NCBI GenBank assembly: GCA_021772095.1
Contig: JADYXR010000027.1
Coordinates: 1-35,522 of the forward strand
Direction: 5' to 3'
Length of the DNA stretch: 35,522 bases
DNA from: Candidatus Obscuribacter sp.
Lineage (GTDB): Bacteria > Cyanobacteriota > Vampirovibrionia > Obscuribacterales > Obscuribacteraceae
Position numbers and translations under genes: made by a program. Shown piece after piece: positions 24,907 through 33,693 of the stretch. The stretch's first letter is position 1. Each line of letters begins with the position of its first letter. Under the pieces are notes generated by a model, which saw only the letters and a program-made list of their open reading frames with translations, made no database searches and had not been told where the DNA came from.

Positions 24907-24940
24907 AAAAGGGAAGGCCATCAAGCAGCCTTCCCTTTTT
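24907..24940 (+). terminator. Intrinsic terminator of the pilin-like gene
   Basis: AAAAGGGAAGGC (24907-24918) pairs perfectly with GCCTTCCCTTTT (24928-24939) around a 9-nt loop, and the T run closes it. The TTTTTCTTTGCGTGT sequence that follows is repeated exactly at 24959-24973. Confidence 0.92.
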
Positions 24941-25303
24941 CTTTGCGTGTCGGAATGCTTTTTCTTTGCGTGTTTCATCATTCTATGTATCATTCGAGAC
25001 GCACCCTCAAACATTTTGTGTTCAGTGCTTTTCTTTGTGTTTTGAAAACCTCTCATTCCTGTGTTTAAACCGGGGCATCAAGCCATTCTTCGCAGGTGGT
25101 TGAAACGCGCGCGTGCAATCATTTGCGCTTGCGTTGTTTGATTTGGAAACGCAAAAGCGCGTTAGCGAAAGTGCGGAAATTACGTACTGGCCGGAATCTT
25201 GTCACAAGTTAGTCAGATTTTAAAAATAGGATTAACGTATTGAAAGCCACGCTCGCTGCTAAACGCTTTCTCGCTGAATGCGAATCTTGGAGGAATTGCT
25301 CAA
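24941..25303. other. Non-coding interval with a bulged hairpin
   Basis: No gene is supported. It holds the direct repeat TTTTTCTTTGCGTGT (24936-24950 and 24959-24973) and a related copy near 25027. A stem-loop at 25125-25160 pairs GCGCTTGCGTT with AACGC-AA-AAGCGC, leaving a 2-nt bulge. The rest is probably the long leader of the next gene. Confidence 0.45.
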
Positions 25304-26542
25304 ATGGTTGACGAAAATTGCAATCGAATCGATCAGGCTGCTGCCGTTTTGACCAGTCGATTACACACAGGTGACGGTGGTAACGAAGCTCGCAACCTGC
25401 TGGCATTCGATGCGAACACAATGGGCAAAGCTGATTACACAGCGATGATTGAAAAAGTTCAAACTAACGAAGCGACGATGCTCAACAATCTGATGCGCAC
25501 AGGCAGACATGATGAAGCGATTCAACTGCTGCGCGAAGATGCGAATATCTTCGGCAACGGCGAACAGTTTATGGAACTCGCCAGTGAAGTGCGCGAGAAG
25601 AATAGAGAATCTAACAGCCCCACCCAGATCGTATTCGATAATGTTTATCAACAGGGCGATCAGCACGGTCGGCCAACGGCACTGGAAGTTGAAGTAAGAA
25701 CGACATTCCTGAGTGCACAGACTGGTCAACAATATGAGAAGGCCGGTGTCGTCGCAGTGGTAGACAATCGCACACCACAAGATGCGGTTTTGCAAGCGCC
25801 TCCACACCAGGAAGTGATAATCATTACGCCACCAGCGGCGCCACCAGTACATATTGATACCAGAATCGGAATCGGAATTGGTGGTGGCGGCAGATCACAC
25901 GATGGAAGACCGAACGTCGGTATCGGCATCGGAGTTGATAATCACGGCAATTTCTCATTCAACCTTGAAATTGAGATTGGCAGAGAACGCGTACGCAGAG
26001 CCGATCCGCGTTGGTGCCCTGACAGAAACTGGCGCCCGCACAACGCGCCTCGTGATTTCGACTATGACCGCGAAGTTAATCGCACTCGTGAGGATTACAG
26101 AAGACGCGGTGATAATGATTGGAATCCAAGACGCGAAACTCCGCGCACAGTAATCAATCAAATCAACAACACCACAATCATCAACAACAATACTCGGATT
26201 GAGAATAACAACAGCAACAACACGAACAGCAATAATCGATCGCGCACCGAGAACACCGATAACAGTCGCACGCGCACTCAAGAAACCACGCCTCAACGCG
26301 GTGACGCACAACCACGCAGACCGGAAAACGATCGTCGTCCTCCGACGGCAGAACGTCCAACTGCAGCGCCAGAGCGCGCAGCGCAACAGCAGCGCCCACC
26401 GCAACAAGAGCGCAGCCAACCCCGTCGCGAAAATCCGCGCGAGAATTCAAACGGAAAAGACAACGCTGACGAACGCCGCGCCCAAGCCGAAAAAGCAAGA
26501 CAAAACGCGATGGAACAACGCGAGAAAGCTAGAAAACGATAG
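25304..26542 (+). CDS. Orphan protein with Asn-rich and Arg-rich low-complexity tail
   Basis: I do not recognise a family. Residues 1-110 are soluble and helical, with one TPR-like pair (MRTGRHDEAIQLLREDANIF). Residues 110-170 look beta-rich (ALEVEVRTTFLSAQ, AGVVAVVDN). Then come a Pro-rich hinge (ITPPAAPPVHID), a glycine/isoleucine repeat (IGIGIGGGG, later VGIGIGVDN), an Arg/Asp stretch, an Asn-rich block (INNTTIINNNTRIENNNSNN) and a C-terminal 130 residues dominated by Arg, Gln, Pro and Glu. There is no signal peptide and no membrane helix. It could be a nucleic-acid-binding or condensate-forming protein; that is inference. GGAGG precedes the ATG by 9 nt. A strong hairpin follows. Confidence 0.82.
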   Translation: MVDENCNRIDQAAAVLTSRLHTGDGGNEARNLLAFDANTMGKADYTAMIEKVQTNEATMLNNLMRTGRHDEAIQLLREDANIFGNGEQFMELASEVREKNRESNSPTQIVFDNVYQQGDQHGRPTALEVEVRTTFLSAQTGQQYEKAGVVAVVDNRTPQDAVLQAPPHQEVIIITPPAAPPVHIDTRIGIGIGGGGRSHDGRPNVGIGIGVDNHGNFSFNLEIEIGRERVRRADPRWCPDRNWRPHNAPRDFDYDREVNRTREDYRRRGDNDWNPRRETPRTVINQINNTTIINNNTRIENNNSNNTNSNNRSRTENTDNSRTRTQETTPQRGDAQPRRPENDRRPPTAERPTAAPERAAQQQRPPQQERSQPRRENPRENSNGKDNADERRAQAEKARQNAMEQREKARKR

Positions 26543-26569
26543 CTTAAAAACGCCGACCTAACGAGCACC

Positions 26570-26610
26570 TTAACCACTCATCCTGTTTCAGAGTCAGGAT
26601 GGGTGGTTAA
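26570..26610. terminator. Long hairpin after the Asn/Arg-rich gene
   Basis: A 16-bp stem (26570-26585 with 26595-26610, one G-U pair) surrounds a 9-nt loop. There is no U run after it, so it may be a Rho-dependent end, an RNA-stabilising hairpin or an attenuator before the DUF4239 gene. Confidence 0.7.
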
Positions 26611-26660
26611 CACTTTGGAGTGGAATGGTATCCTTATAGCCGAATAAGGAGTCGGAAAAA

Positions 26661-27452
26661 ATGTGGGATGCTTGGATTTTCGGGTTCGCGGTGGTCGGCG
26701 GAGCAATGCTGCTTGCATCTATCGGAGTGATGGTCGTTCGGCGCCAGTTCAAGACCTCGAGGCTACGAGACCATCACGAAGTTGCCGGGTATTTGTTATC
26801 GATTGTAGCGACTCTTTATTCCGTTCTGCTCGGTCTGATAGTTGTTGACACACAATCAAAATATCAAGAAGCAAAATCGATGACGCAGCAGGAAGCCGAT
26901 TCCTGTCTCGATCTTTTTCATCTTTCATACACGGTGCCGCAGCCAGAACGAAAAAAGATGCACGATCATCTCAGAGAATACATGCGAATCGTTGTTAACA
27001 AGGAATGGGGCTCCGCCACCGTTGATGGTGGCTTTGACGAATCCGCCAGTGTCGAGTTTCGAGGGCTATGGTGGACGATTTGTGATTACGAACCCAATGG
27101 TGGGAAACAAGAGAACTCGTATCAAAACATTCTTGACGAGATGGACGACATGTCCGACGGCAGACGGTATCGTTTGCAAAAGGCGCGGTCCGGTGTTCCT
27201 GAAATCATGTGGGGAGTGCTGATTGTCGGCGGATGTTTGACGGTTTTGTTTACTTACCTCTTTGAGGTCGAAGATGCAAAAGCTCAAGTCCTGATGACGG
27301 CGTTGGTGGCATTGGCGTTATCGCTGAATGTCTTATTGGTTGCGCTGTTCAGCAATCCGTACAAGGGATACATGCAAATTTCGTCCTATCCATTCACGTA
27401 TGATTTGAAAGTCATGGATGAGTTGTTAAAACTTCGACCTGACAAAATTTGA
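26661..27452 (+). CDS. DUF4239 (bestrophin-like) membrane protein
   Basis: This 263-residue protein has two N-terminal membrane helices (WIFGFAVVGGAMLLASIGVM, and VAGYLLSIVATLYSVLLGLI running into VVDTQSKY). A helical cytoplasmic or periplasmic middle follows (KMHDHLREYMRIVVNKEW), then two C-terminal helices (IMWGVLIVGGCLTVLFTYLF and LMTALVALALSLNVLLVALF), closing with the family-type SNPYKGYMQIS. That order is the DUF4239 pattern, sometimes called bestrophin-like; a channel role is not proven. AAGGAG precedes the ATG by about 9 nt. It converges with the DUF2339 gene after 70 bp. Confidence 0.9.
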   Translation: MWDAWIFGFAVVGGAMLLASIGVMVVRRQFKTSRLRDHHEVAGYLLSIVATLYSVLLGLIVVDTQSKYQEAKSMTQQEADSCLDLFHLSYTVPQPERKKMHDHLREYMRIVVNKEWGSATVDGGFDESASVEFRGLWWTICDYEPNGGKQENSYQNILDEMDDMSDGRRYRLQKARSGVPEIMWGVLIVGGCLTVLFTYLFEVEDAKAQVLMTALVALALSLNVLLVALFSNPYKGYMQISSYPFTYDLKVMDELLKLRPDKI

Positions 27453-27522
27453 TTGTCATGCTTAGCAGCTAAACGATTGAGGCTTAGCTGCTAAGAGGTT
27501 ATTTCTCAATGCTGACCCGTTG

Positions 27523-29532
27523 CTAACTGCTCAACGGTTGTTGCTTAACCGCGCAACCGTTCACGTCGTACACCAAATCCTGATTACAGACTTCACTGAT
27601 GTTCAAAACATTGATGAACTCAGGCTCAGCTGCAACCGGCTCCTCCGCGTCATCTTCGAAGGAACGTGTGAACTTTCCATACGCATACGACGAGAGCAGG
27701 AAGATTACGCCGGTCACCATGAATGACATTATGCGTTCGATAGTGTCATGGTGAGCCAAATCAACGAATAGAAGTTTCAGAGTAAGCATGGCCAAAACGA
27801 CCAGACCACTCAATCGGAAAAACTTTTCTTTTAGCAGAAAACCCGCGCCTAGCAACGACAAACCTTCGATGCCGAGTGCAAGCGAAACAAAATCGGTCGG
27901 CACTTTTGCAAAGACAAGTGAGGTCAGAGAGATGACGCCGAAATAGGCGAGCAGCCAATGCGCCGCTTCAACATACTCTGCTTTCTTTTCGGTTTTGATG
28001 TAACTCAACAACCAACCAGGACGATTCATTGGTTCAAGTCCATCATCCGTAACGCATATTCTTCCAAGCATGTGTCCACCCAACAGTGTGAAGGTGAACA
28101 GAGACATCGGCAGCGACAACCAATGATGAACGTTGGTCGCGGAGAAGCCGATAGATAGAATCAGCGGGAACAGTCCGACGGTCGCATAATAGTTGGAGTT
28201 ACGGATCATACCGGCGAGCAGGTTTGCCACCGCTAGTAGTGCAAGCGCAAAAGCGATCCAGCTGTGGTCGACGATTTGCAAGATGGACAAAATCATCAAT
28301 CCGTTTGCTGCCAGATGATAGAAGTATGGATACCAATCATCTTTGACTCGAATATGTATGAAGGCGAGCGCCGCGAAAACCGCAGCAGTGAACGTTCCGA
28401 AACGGACGTAAGAGAAGCCGGTGATTCCATAAGCGACATCAGACGCATGCGCATTCAAACCGGCAAACCATGCAGGAATAAACAGTGCGGACAGCGCAAC
28501 CGCCGCCCATTTAAAAGTATTGATCCGATACTTCAACCCGACATAGGCGAGCAAGCCGATCTGAAGAACGTCCACTGTGAATAGCGTCATACCGGAGAAG
28601 TGCATGCTTTTCGCGGCGTTGATCAAAAACAGACCCAATAACGAATGCACCGTATGCATCTGCTCCTCATCGCGCCATTTCATCCATTGCGAAGCAGCAA
28701 GATAAAGCAATCCTGCGCTTGCAAAAATAGACTCGTTGAAATTGGCAAGAGCTGGAGTGTTGAACAGAGCCAGTCCAGTCGCAAACAATCCTGCGTTAAC
28801 GCACGCCAGCGTCGTCAGCGAATTTTTAGCTTTCTCTTGAGTCGACAAAGACATGCCGATTCCGATCGTAAAGGTGAGCCAGATCAAAGACAGAAACGTG
28901 GTGGCAATGATACTGTCGCCGGTGCTAAGCGTGTGCGAGAGCGTGCAAAAGAAATGCCCGGCGTAACAACACGCCAGAGCGTAACCAAACAGTCGTCTCC
29001 ACGATTGAAGATTTCCCAAAACTGAAGCAGTGACCGCAATAATCAAGAACGAGATATCGCTGAATAAGTTCAGTCCATTCATCAATATCGTGACAGAAGC
29101 GAGCGTGATCGAATAAACTGCCATCAGTTCAGAACGCGCTCGCAGAGCGCTCCACAGCGATCCGGCTGCGACCAGACTGAGCAATACGGTTTCCACACCC
29201 AGAGAATGAATCACTCTGACATCGGGCAAGTAGTGAGCGGCGTAAGTGGTGAAGTAGGCTAACGACCAGCCGCCGGCAGTCAGTCCATGGGCAAACCATT
29301 TTTGATTGGCCTTGCCGGACATCTTCGAGCCGACGACTAATAGTAAAATAGATACGACCAGTCCGCTGCCAAGTTTGAGCAGCGATTCCAAAAATGGATT
29401 GCCGCACAATTGAATTGAATAAGTGATTAGAAAAACTACTCCGAAAACCAAACTGGCGATTCCCAGTTTGTGCAGCCAGAATAGTCCTATTTTGGTTTCG
29501 AGCGACGGTGGTTTTCTTTCGGCGGTGTTCAT
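27523..29532 (-). CDS. DUF2339 polytopic membrane protein
   Basis: This is a 669-residue protein with some 18-20 membrane helices and almost no soluble domain. The N-terminus (KIGLFWLHKLGIASLVFGVV, then FLITYSIQ) and GLTAGGWSLAYFTTYAAHYL match the DUF2339 pattern, in which GxxWLxRIGxxxLxxG precedes long rows of helices. The function of the family is unknown; a transport or envelope role is usually assumed. GGGAG precedes the ATG by 8 nt. The C-terminal 45 residues are acidic and cytoplasmic. The gene follows the CLC gene on the same strand across a 194-nt spacer with possible RNA structure. Confidence 0.9.
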   Translation of the reverse strand: MNTAERKPPSLETKIGLFWLHKLGIASLVFGVVFLITYSIQLCGNPFLESLLKLGSGLVVSILLLVVGSKMSGKANQKWFAHGLTAGGWSLAYFTTYAAHYLPDVRVIHSLGVETVLLSLVAAGSLWSALRARSELMAVYSITLASVTILMNGLNLFSDISFLIIAVTASVLGNLQSWRRLFGYALACCYAGHFFCTLSHTLSTGDSIIATTFLSLIWLTFTIGIGMSLSTQEKAKNSLTTLACVNAGLFATGLALFNTPALANFNESIFASAGLLYLAASQWMKWRDEEQMHTVHSLLGLFLINAAKSMHFSGMTLFTVDVLQIGLLAYVGLKYRINTFKWAAVALSALFIPAWFAGLNAHASDVAYGITGFSYVRFGTFTAAVFAALAFIHIRVKDDWYPYFYHLAANGLMILSILQIVDHSWIAFALALLAVANLLAGMIRNSNYYATVGLFPLILSIGFSATNVHHWLSLPMSLFTFTLLGGHMLGRICVTDDGLEPMNRPGWLLSYIKTEKKAEYVEAAHWLLAYFGVISLTSLVFAKVPTDFVSLALGIEGLSLLGAGFLLKEKFFRLSGLVVLAMLTLKLLFVDLAHHDTIERIMSFMVTGVIFLLSSYAYGKFTRSFEDDAEEPVAAEPEFINVLNISEVCNQDLVYDVNGCAVKQQPLSS

Positions 29533-29591
29533 GGCAATTCTCCCTTATGACACTAGCCTAGGACATCGCCAAACTCAGGGATATTGTTAAG

Positions 29592-29652
29592 AACAGTTTG
29601 CCCACTGTTTGGATCGGACCGCCCGGAATTGCAAGGGTCCGTTATTGCCGGG
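29592..29652 (-). other. Possible hairpin plus H-type pseudoknot in the CLC-DUF2339 spacer
   Basis: Two interleaved pairings are possible: CGGACC (29615-29620) with GGTCCG (29636-29641), and CCCGG (29622-29626) with CCGGG (29648-29652). Their order is that of an H-type pseudoknot. A simple hairpin (AACAGT 29592-29597 with ACTGTT 29604-29609) sits beside it, nearer the DUF2339 start. This was read by eye and no folding energy was computed. Confidence 0.4.
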
Positions 29653-29726
29653 TGAAAGTATCTCAAGTTTGCGCATTTGACTGGCGCCTTCGCAACCGCA
29701 TGCATCACGCAGCCTGAGAGCGTGTT

Positions 29727-31415
29727 CTATTTCTCATCTGACTCTTGTTCAGCGAACACCGACTTAATCAAATCCTTTTGCCAAACCAAACCAATCAGCT
29801 TATCCGACTCGTCGGTCACCGGCAGCCAGGAAAACTGATAACGGGCAAATAGAAACAGTATTTCCTCGGCCGTATCCTGCGACGATATCGCCAGGGGCGG
29901 TGTCACCATAATACTATCCACGGTGACCGCGCTATCCTCCTCAAGATCCGCAGGACGATCGCTGCCGATATAAACTCCAACAAGCTTGCCCTTGTTGACG
30001 ACAGGAAGACCGTCTCTCTTCAAGCGATCCAACATCTCTTTAGCGTCTTTCAGCGAAGTGCCTGATTGCAGCACTTCGATTTTGGTATCCATAAAATCGC
30101 TAGCCAGCGCTCCTGCGGATTCTTCACTCGTACCCGGTCTGTGCAAATGCAGTCCGTTCCACACCATCAACAGATCATACAAACCGCCTTTGTAGCAGTG
30201 CTCTCCGAAGGCGGATGCAATCACGCAAGCGATCATCAATGGCGGCACGATCGCAAAATCGCTGGCCATTTCAAACACGATAATAATAGACGTTAGTGGC
30301 GCCCTCGATACCGCAGCAAAAAACGCACCCATTCCGACCAGAGCAAACATATGCAACGGCGCCACGCTGACGAAGTGACTCTCGAGCGTTCCTGCGATGT
30401 ATCCCAGCGCCGACCCAATCGATAATGCCGGAGCAAACAGTCCACCAGGAGCGCCGGAACCATAGGCCAGCAAGGTTAAAAACGAGAACGCTCCAAACAC
30501 TACGACGACCAAATTCTCGCTCAGTGAACCGGCATCGATCAGCGCTCTGGTATGAGCGTAGTCATGAAGACTGAGCGGCAAACAAGCAACCACAAGTCCG
30601 GTAATCAAACCTGCAAAACCGACTTTGAACGGCTTAGCAACATTAACCCGTTTGAACATTCGCAAAAACAACAGTATGCCACGGTTGAAGAGCGCCCCGA
30701 AGAACCCACTGGTCAGCGCCAACAAGATGACAAACAACAGATCTAACGACGAGGTCATGCCCTGGTTCATTTCACCGACAAGAACTATCTTGTGCGGATG
30801 TCCGAACACATGTTCAACCAGTGAAGCTGAAAAGCATGCCACTATAGCCAGTGCCACAGCACCAGCCTTGAATTCTTTCAGCAACTCCTCCACGACAAAG
30901 ACGACACCGGCAATCGGCGCGCTAAATGCCGCAGCCAAACCAGCCGCGGCACCCGCTGCAATCAAGTGACGGCGCTGTTCTATCGACGTTGGAAACCACC
31001 GAGAAAACTGACCGGCAATGGCAGCGCCGACTTGCACCGTCGGACCTTCTCTGCCCATAAACAAACCGGAACCCAAGGCAATTGTGCCACCGATCAATTT
31101 GACAATCGCGATACGAAAGTCGAGAGGGAGGTTCATCCGATTGAGCACGGCGCGTACTTGTGGTATGCCACTACCGGAGGTGTCAGGCGCGATCCAAACC
31201 ATCAATCCGCTGAGTAATCCACCAAGCAGACCGATAACCGGAAGCACCAGTATTGGCGCGTATTGCTGGCACAGTTCCATTCGCCAGGAGCCCAACGCGT
31301 TGATGCCGTGGCCGAGTAAAAGTGCAGACGCGCCAGCTGCCAAACCGATCACACATGCAGCTAACACCGGAAGAACACCGGAGTCGCGAAGCAGTTTTGG
31401 GAACGGCGGCTTCAT
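29727..31415 (-). CDS. CLC-family chloride channel/antiporter with C-terminal CBS pair
   Basis: The three CLC signatures are present: SGSGIPQVRAV (residues 80-90), the gating-glutamate motif GREGPTVQVG (121-130, Glu123), and GSGAPGGLFAPALSIGSALG near residue 330. The membrane part spans about residues 1-415 with around 18 helices. Residues 440-555 hold two CBS domains (IEVLQSGTSLKDAKEMLDRL and VDSIMVTPPLAISSQDTAEE), which often bind adenine nucleotides and tune activity. It moves chloride, perhaps in exchange for protons, across the inner membrane. The ATG lacks a strong site. An exported protein gene lies 64 bp upstream on the same strand, and the two may be cotranscribed. Confidence 0.96.
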   Translation of the reverse strand: MKPPFPKLLRDSGVLPVLAACVIGLAAGASALLLGHGINALGSWRMELCQQYAPILVLPVIGLLGGLLSGLMVWIAPDTSGSGIPQVRAVLNRMNLPLDFRIAIVKLIGGTIALGSGLFMGREGPTVQVGAAIAGQFSRWFPTSIEQRRHLIAAGAAAGLAAAFSAPIAGVVFVVEELLKEFKAGAVALAIVACFSASLVEHVFGHPHKIVLVGEMNQGMTSSLDLLFVILLALTSGFFGALFNRGILLFLRMFKRVNVAKPFKVGFAGLITGLVVACLPLSLHDYAHTRALIDAGSLSENLVVVVFGAFSFLTLLAYGSGAPGGLFAPALSIGSALGYIAGTLESHFVSVAPLHMFALVGMGAFFAAVSRAPLTSIIIVFEMASDFAIVPPLMIACVIASAFGEHCYKGGLYDLLMVWNGLHLHRPGTSEESAGALASDFMDTKIEVLQSGTSLKDAKEMLDRLKRDGLPVVNKGKLVGVYIGSDRPADLEEDSAVTVDSIMVTPPLAISSQDTAEEILFLFARYQFSWLPVTDESDKLIGLVWQKDLIKSVFAEQESDEK

Positions 31416-31479
31416 AGTTTTGTCATGCGTTTAGATTTCGCACTATTGTTTTGACAATCGCACAATTGGTTTCGAAGCT

Positions 31480-32184
31480 TTAATTTTCAGCCGGCTTAGT
31501 TTCAACCGCCGCTTGTGCTGCGGCTGGCGGAGGGCTGACGTTGACATTCGCGATACTGCCCTTGGTCGATCCAGCTCTGAGATCCAGAACAATAACCGGC
31601 GGATCGTTTTTGATATCAGCACGCCCGCTTCTCATCTGACGCGAGAACATCGTCAGCTTGTCGTTATGCTGAAACGCAAACAAGTTGTATGAGTCCTCGC
31701 CGCCTTTTGGTTTCACTTCAAAAATCATCACCGACTTCATCGCCTGCAGCGCGCCTAGAGGGAAGCCGGTTTCTTTGGCAACTCTATCCATCGGGTAACT
31801 TACTTCACGGATGCCTTTGCCTTTCAACCATTCTTTGTTGATGCGGCTGGTACCCATCGGTCCAATTACCCCGGGGTTATAGCATTCGATCGTGATCGTC
31901 TCAGGCGTTTGCGAGATCGTCATCTTCGAAAAATCTTCCGATATTTTCAGCGCGGCGAGCACCGGACGAGTCAAAATGTGAGGTTGGACATCGTCTGTCC
32001 TCACGGTCTTCACCGGTGCAAACGTTTTGTTGTTGTAGCGAACAGTGAGCTCGTTATCCGGTAACACGAACACATCATGATCTGAGTCGAATGAAAGAGC
32101 GTCAGCCAAGGCGGGCTGCGCCACCACAGCAGACGACATCGCAATGATCGTCGCGGCAAACAGACCTACAGAAGTTTGATTCAT
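31480..32184 (-). CDS. Exported protein of unknown function (234 aa)
   Basis: MNQTSVGLFAATIIAMSSAV plus VAQPALA is a signal peptide, cut near ALA-DA. The mature part is beta-rich, with recognisable strands (HDVFVLPDNELTVRYNNKTF, KMTISQTPETITIECYNPGV) and a Pro/Ala-rich tail (PPPAAAQAAVETKPAEN). No catalytic motif is apparent. I do not recognise a family; the N-terminal strand pattern recalls copper-amine-oxidase-like stalk segments, but this is weak. The ATG at 32184 has GGAG 5 nt upstream. A TTG 12 bp earlier is less likely. It is the first gene of a possible unit with the CLC gene. Confidence 0.82.
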   Translation of the reverse strand: MNQTSVGLFAATIIAMSSAVVAQPALADALSFDSDHDVFVLPDNELTVRYNNKTFAPVKTVRTDDVQPHILTRPVLAALKISEDFSKMTISQTPETITIECYNPGVIGPMGTSRINKEWLKGKGIREVSYPMDRVAKETGFPLGALQAMKSVMIFEVKPKGGEDSYNLFAFQHNDKLTMFSRQMRSGRADIKNDPPVIVLDLRAGSTKGSIANVNVSPPPAAAQAAVETKPAEN

Positions 32185-32466
32185 CTTACTCTCCAATTTC
32201 GCACCAAAGCTTCGTGGTGCGCCGGGGCTGCCCGTTCAGTTCGAACTATCAGTACATAATCGCATAAACTCTCGTTTGGCTCCTGAGCAGTCTGCAAGGC
32301 TAATGGAGGACAAACTCGCAAACCCCAGGCCTGCCGAACTCTTGAGCAACAGCTCCAACATTTTCTAAAAAAGAACAAACATTAATGATGTTATCAAGGT
32401 CTGTGATCGCTCATAATATTCTCGTTAAAGTAGTCCGTTATCCATGAACCACAGCCGGAGGATACG

Positions 32467-33513
32467 ATGTCGGCAGGAACTTCGACTTCTACGAAGTCTA
32501 TTGAATACGCAGCTTACGAACTCACAAATTACGATCTGACCGCAATCGCACCGGCTACCAAGAAGACCGAGCCGCTTGGTCCGAAGGACATTCTCGTCCG
32601 GATCAAAGCGTGTTCGCTGAATTACCGGGACTTGCTGGTTGCAACCGGCCGGTATCGCAAAATTCAATTACCGCGCGTTCCGCTTTCAGACGGCGCCGGA
32701 GAGGTTGTAGAGGTCGGCTCGGCCGTCACCAGCTTCAAACCGGGCATGCGCGTTTCACCTAACTTTATGACCGGATGGCACGGCGGGCTGATTTCGCCAG
32801 AAGTAGTGCAAACCGATCTGGGCGCCGGAGTTGATGGAGTCCTCCGTCAATACGCCGTCTTCGATGAATGCTCGCTGGTCAAAATTCCGGATTATTTGAG
32901 TTTCGAAGAAGCTGCAACCTTACCGTGTGCCGCTCTGACAGCCTGGAATGGACTGATCGAAAACGGAAATCTCAAAGCCGGCGAAGTGGTGCTTTGCATG
33001 GGATCCGGCGGTGTGTCTATATTTGCAATGCAATTGGCATTGATGAGTGGTGCTGAAGTAATCGCAACCTCAAGCAGCGATGAGAAATTGAAACGACTGA
33101 AGGACCTCGGTGCCTCGCATGTTATCAACTATAAAACCACTCCTGATTGGGAGAAGGAAGTCGTTAGATTGACACGCGGTCGCGGAGTAGATCACGTGGT
33201 TGAAGTCGGAGGCGCAGGCACTCTCGAGAAATCCGCCATCTCTGTAAAACTCGGCGGTCACATCAGCTTGATTGGTGTTCTGGCAGAACCAAACCCTAAG
33301 AGCAATCACGCCGTTCATCTACTGATGAAAGCAGTGAAGCTGCAAGGTGTTTTCGTCGGCTCCGTCGAAATGTATCAGCGCATGAATCGTGCTCTGGAAG
33401 TACATAAACTGAAACCAGTGATCGACAAAGTTTTCGAAGCACAAGACATCGTCGAAGCGCTTCGATACATGCAGAGCGGCAAACACTTCGGCAAGGTTGT
33501 CGTGAAAATTTAG
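32467..33513 (+). CDS. Zinc-less quinone-oxidoreductase-type (MDR) NAD(P)H dehydrogenase
   Basis: This 348-residue medium-chain dehydrogenase/reductase has a catalytic-domain start (DILVRIKACSLNYRDLLVAT) in which the zinc-binding Cys of classic alcohol dehydrogenases is replaced by SLNYRD, the mark of the zinc-free quinone-oxidoreductase branch. The cofactor site is GEVVLCMGSGGVSIFAMQLA, with the GxGGVSxxAxQ turn, followed by the VIATSSSDEKL edge. GVDHVVEVGGAGTLEKSAIS and LGGHISLIGVLA complete the fold. It probably reduces quinones or enones with NADPH; the substrate is unknown. GGAGG precedes the ATG by 6 nt, and a perfect terminator palindrome follows. Confidence 0.94.
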   Translation: MSAGTSTSTKSIEYAAYELTNYDLTAIAPATKKTEPLGPKDILVRIKACSLNYRDLLVATGRYRKIQLPRVPLSDGAGEVVEVGSAVTSFKPGMRVSPNFMTGWHGGLISPEVVQTDLGAGVDGVLRQYAVFDECSLVKIPDYLSFEEAATLPCAALTAWNGLIENGNLKAGEVVLCMGSGGVSIFAMQLALMSGAEVIATSSSDEKLKRLKDLGASHVINYKTTPDWEKEVVRLTRGRGVDHVVEVGGAGTLEKSAISVKLGGHISLIGVLAEPNPKSNHAVHLLMKAVKLQGVFVGSVEMYQRMNRALEVHKLKPVIDKVFEAQDIVEALRYMQSGKHFGKVVVKI

Positions 33514-33560
33514 CTGTTCCATATAGCAACATAATTTGCGCAAGCAACTTCAAGAATAAG

Positions 33561-33590
33561 AAAGGGCACCAGATCTGGTGCCCTTTAATT
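33561..33590. terminator. Perfect palindromic terminator
   Basis: AAAGGGCACCA (33561-33571) pairs perfectly with TGGTGCCCTTT (33576-33586) around GATC, followed by a short T-rich stretch (AATTTT). It ends the dehydrogenase transcript and might also serve the minus-strand cyclophilin gene. Confidence 0.9.
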
Positions 33591-33693
33591 TTAGATTGAT
33601 GATTGAACCATCACATCGATTAATCGCATTCAAACCAAATCGTTCTATTCACCAGATCCAGCTTGAATTAAATCTCTCATCAGTCAAATCAAA

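Noticed and set aside
25955..26498. Minus-strand open frames rich in Ala, Leu, Cys
   Set aside because: They mirror the Arg/Asn-rich tail of the plus-strand gene; the composition is explained by reverse-complement coding.
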